DNA from: Cordylochernes scorpioides
Taxonomy: Eukaryota > Arthropoda > Arachnida > Pseudoscorpiones > Chernetidae
Assembly (NCBI GenBank): GCA_030710605.1
Contig: CP092874.1
Coordinates: 26,310,026 to 26,374,025, forward strand
Reading direction: 5' to 3'
DNA: 64,000 nucleotides
The position numbers were made by a program, and so were the translations under genes. The notes under the pieces were generated by a model, which worked only from the letters and a program-made list of their open reading frames with translations, made no database searches and was not told the origin of the DNA. Below, piece after piece: positions 63,739-64,000 of the stretch (positions are counted from its first letter, which is position 1; each line of letters begins with the position of its first letter).

Positions 63739-63810
63739 CCCCAAATAGCTCAGTTGAGAGAGCATTAGACTGAAGATCTAAAAAGGTCCCTGGTTCGATC
63801 CCGGGTTCTA
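63739..63810 (+). pseudogene. tRNA-Phe(GAA)-like copy 5, 3' end lost
   Basis: Best internal promoter pair: TAGCTCAGTTGAGAGAGC and GGTTCGATCCC. The anticodon stem TTAGA/TCTAA is perfect with GAA. Two extra A follow in the variable region, and the 3' acceptor strand TTTCGGCA is replaced by TTCTACTTCC, so it cannot close the acceptor stem. Confidence 0.7.
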
Positions 63811-64000
63811 CTTCCCCTTATCCAAGATCAATTCACCATACCCTCCTCCAGAGATGTCTTCATCCATCCACCTATTCCCTTACTAAGGAAGTAGTGGCAG
63901 AGTTAGACAGCTCGGAGGGAAAATCTCCGCTGGGACGACGTATCAGTTTGATAAGGTACTTATCACTAGCAGCAGCAGCAACACGTCTCCTTATCCCGGA
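63811..64000. other. Window end, unannotated
   Basis: No supported feature. Confidence 0.3.

Larger units (their letters stand above)
63403..63810 (+). repeat. Tandem array of five tRNA-Phe-like sequences, 84-bp period
   Basis: Units begin at 63,403, 63,487, 63,570, 63,655 and 63,739. Each is a 73-nt tRNA body plus an 11-nt spacer of T-run then AAA. The T-runs after each CGGCA could act as RNA polymerase III terminators. All five carry the same altered 5' acceptor strand (CCCCAAA type against 3' TTTCGGC), so the change predates the amplification. Confidence 0.85.

Overview
This is a eukaryotic, AT-rich, repeat-saturated stretch of an animal genome. There are no operons, ribosome binding sites or dense ORFs. 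The retroelement remains are of metazoan type, and a short TTAGG/TTAGGTT-like patch at 55.0 kb plus many 'GATGGCGC' repeat ends fit an arthropod, possibly a chelicerate. That taxonomic guess is weak. I found no convincing exon of a host protein gene. The longer ORFs lie inside tandem repeats, or are conceptual readings of transposon debris.

Names used here for repeat families. U6-R: a retroposon built from U6 snRNA. HH-repeat: a palindromic element with a hammerhead-ribozyme core, probably Penelope-like. SINE-A: tRNA-Thr-like head. SINE-B: tRNA-Leu/Ser-like head, 3' part GGTTGCTCTTGTTGAGCGGT. SINE-C: body containing CATGTGTAGACATGTGG. MITE-A: contains GGTGAACCCTCCCAGCGGTT. MITE-B: ends TACACTCATGGACAAAAC. 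MITE-C: ends TACACCTATCCCCCG. HEL: Helitron-like, 3' hairpin plus CTAGT. LT1: LINE 3' tails ending AATAAAGGCTTTTTG plus TTG or GT repeats. LT2: LINE 3' tails ending TGTCAATAAA.

Layout. 0-8 kb: HH-repeat hairpin, first U6-R insertion, LINE and SINE fragments, first hammerhead at 4.8 kb. 9-13 kb: three tandem-repeat blocks of about 150/301 bp, 37 bp and about 10-20 bp. 14-25 kb: MITE-A, HEL, SINE-A, foldbacks, LINE C-termini and a 21-nt U2 snRNA match. 26-34 kb: MITE-B amplified into tandem arrays, and a head-to-tail SINE-B trimer. 35.3-37.3 kb: a 29-unit array of the U6 5' domain ending in the U6 3' domain, enclosed by a 13-bp target-site duplication. 38-48 kb: LINE tails, a 43-bp minisatellite, MITE-A with long inverted repeats, a 96-bp MITE-B array, MITE-C. 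49-52 kb: a hammerhead element, a twelve-copy 155-bp satellite sharing sequence with MITE-A, and a four-copy 123-bp satellite. 53-62 kb: more LINE, SINE, MITE and HEL copies with two further decayed hammerheads. 63.4-63.8 kb: five tandem tRNA-Phe-like sequences.

The most notable theme is that structural RNAs have become repeats. U6 snRNA forms a mobile and tandemly expanding family. tRNA-Phe forms a tandem array, several tRNAs head SINEs, U2 leaves a fragment, and hammerhead ribozymes sit in an inverted-repeat element. The two U6-R insertions share the same rearranged structure but have different target-site duplications, so this looks like a U6-derived retroposon family rather than an isolated pseudogene.
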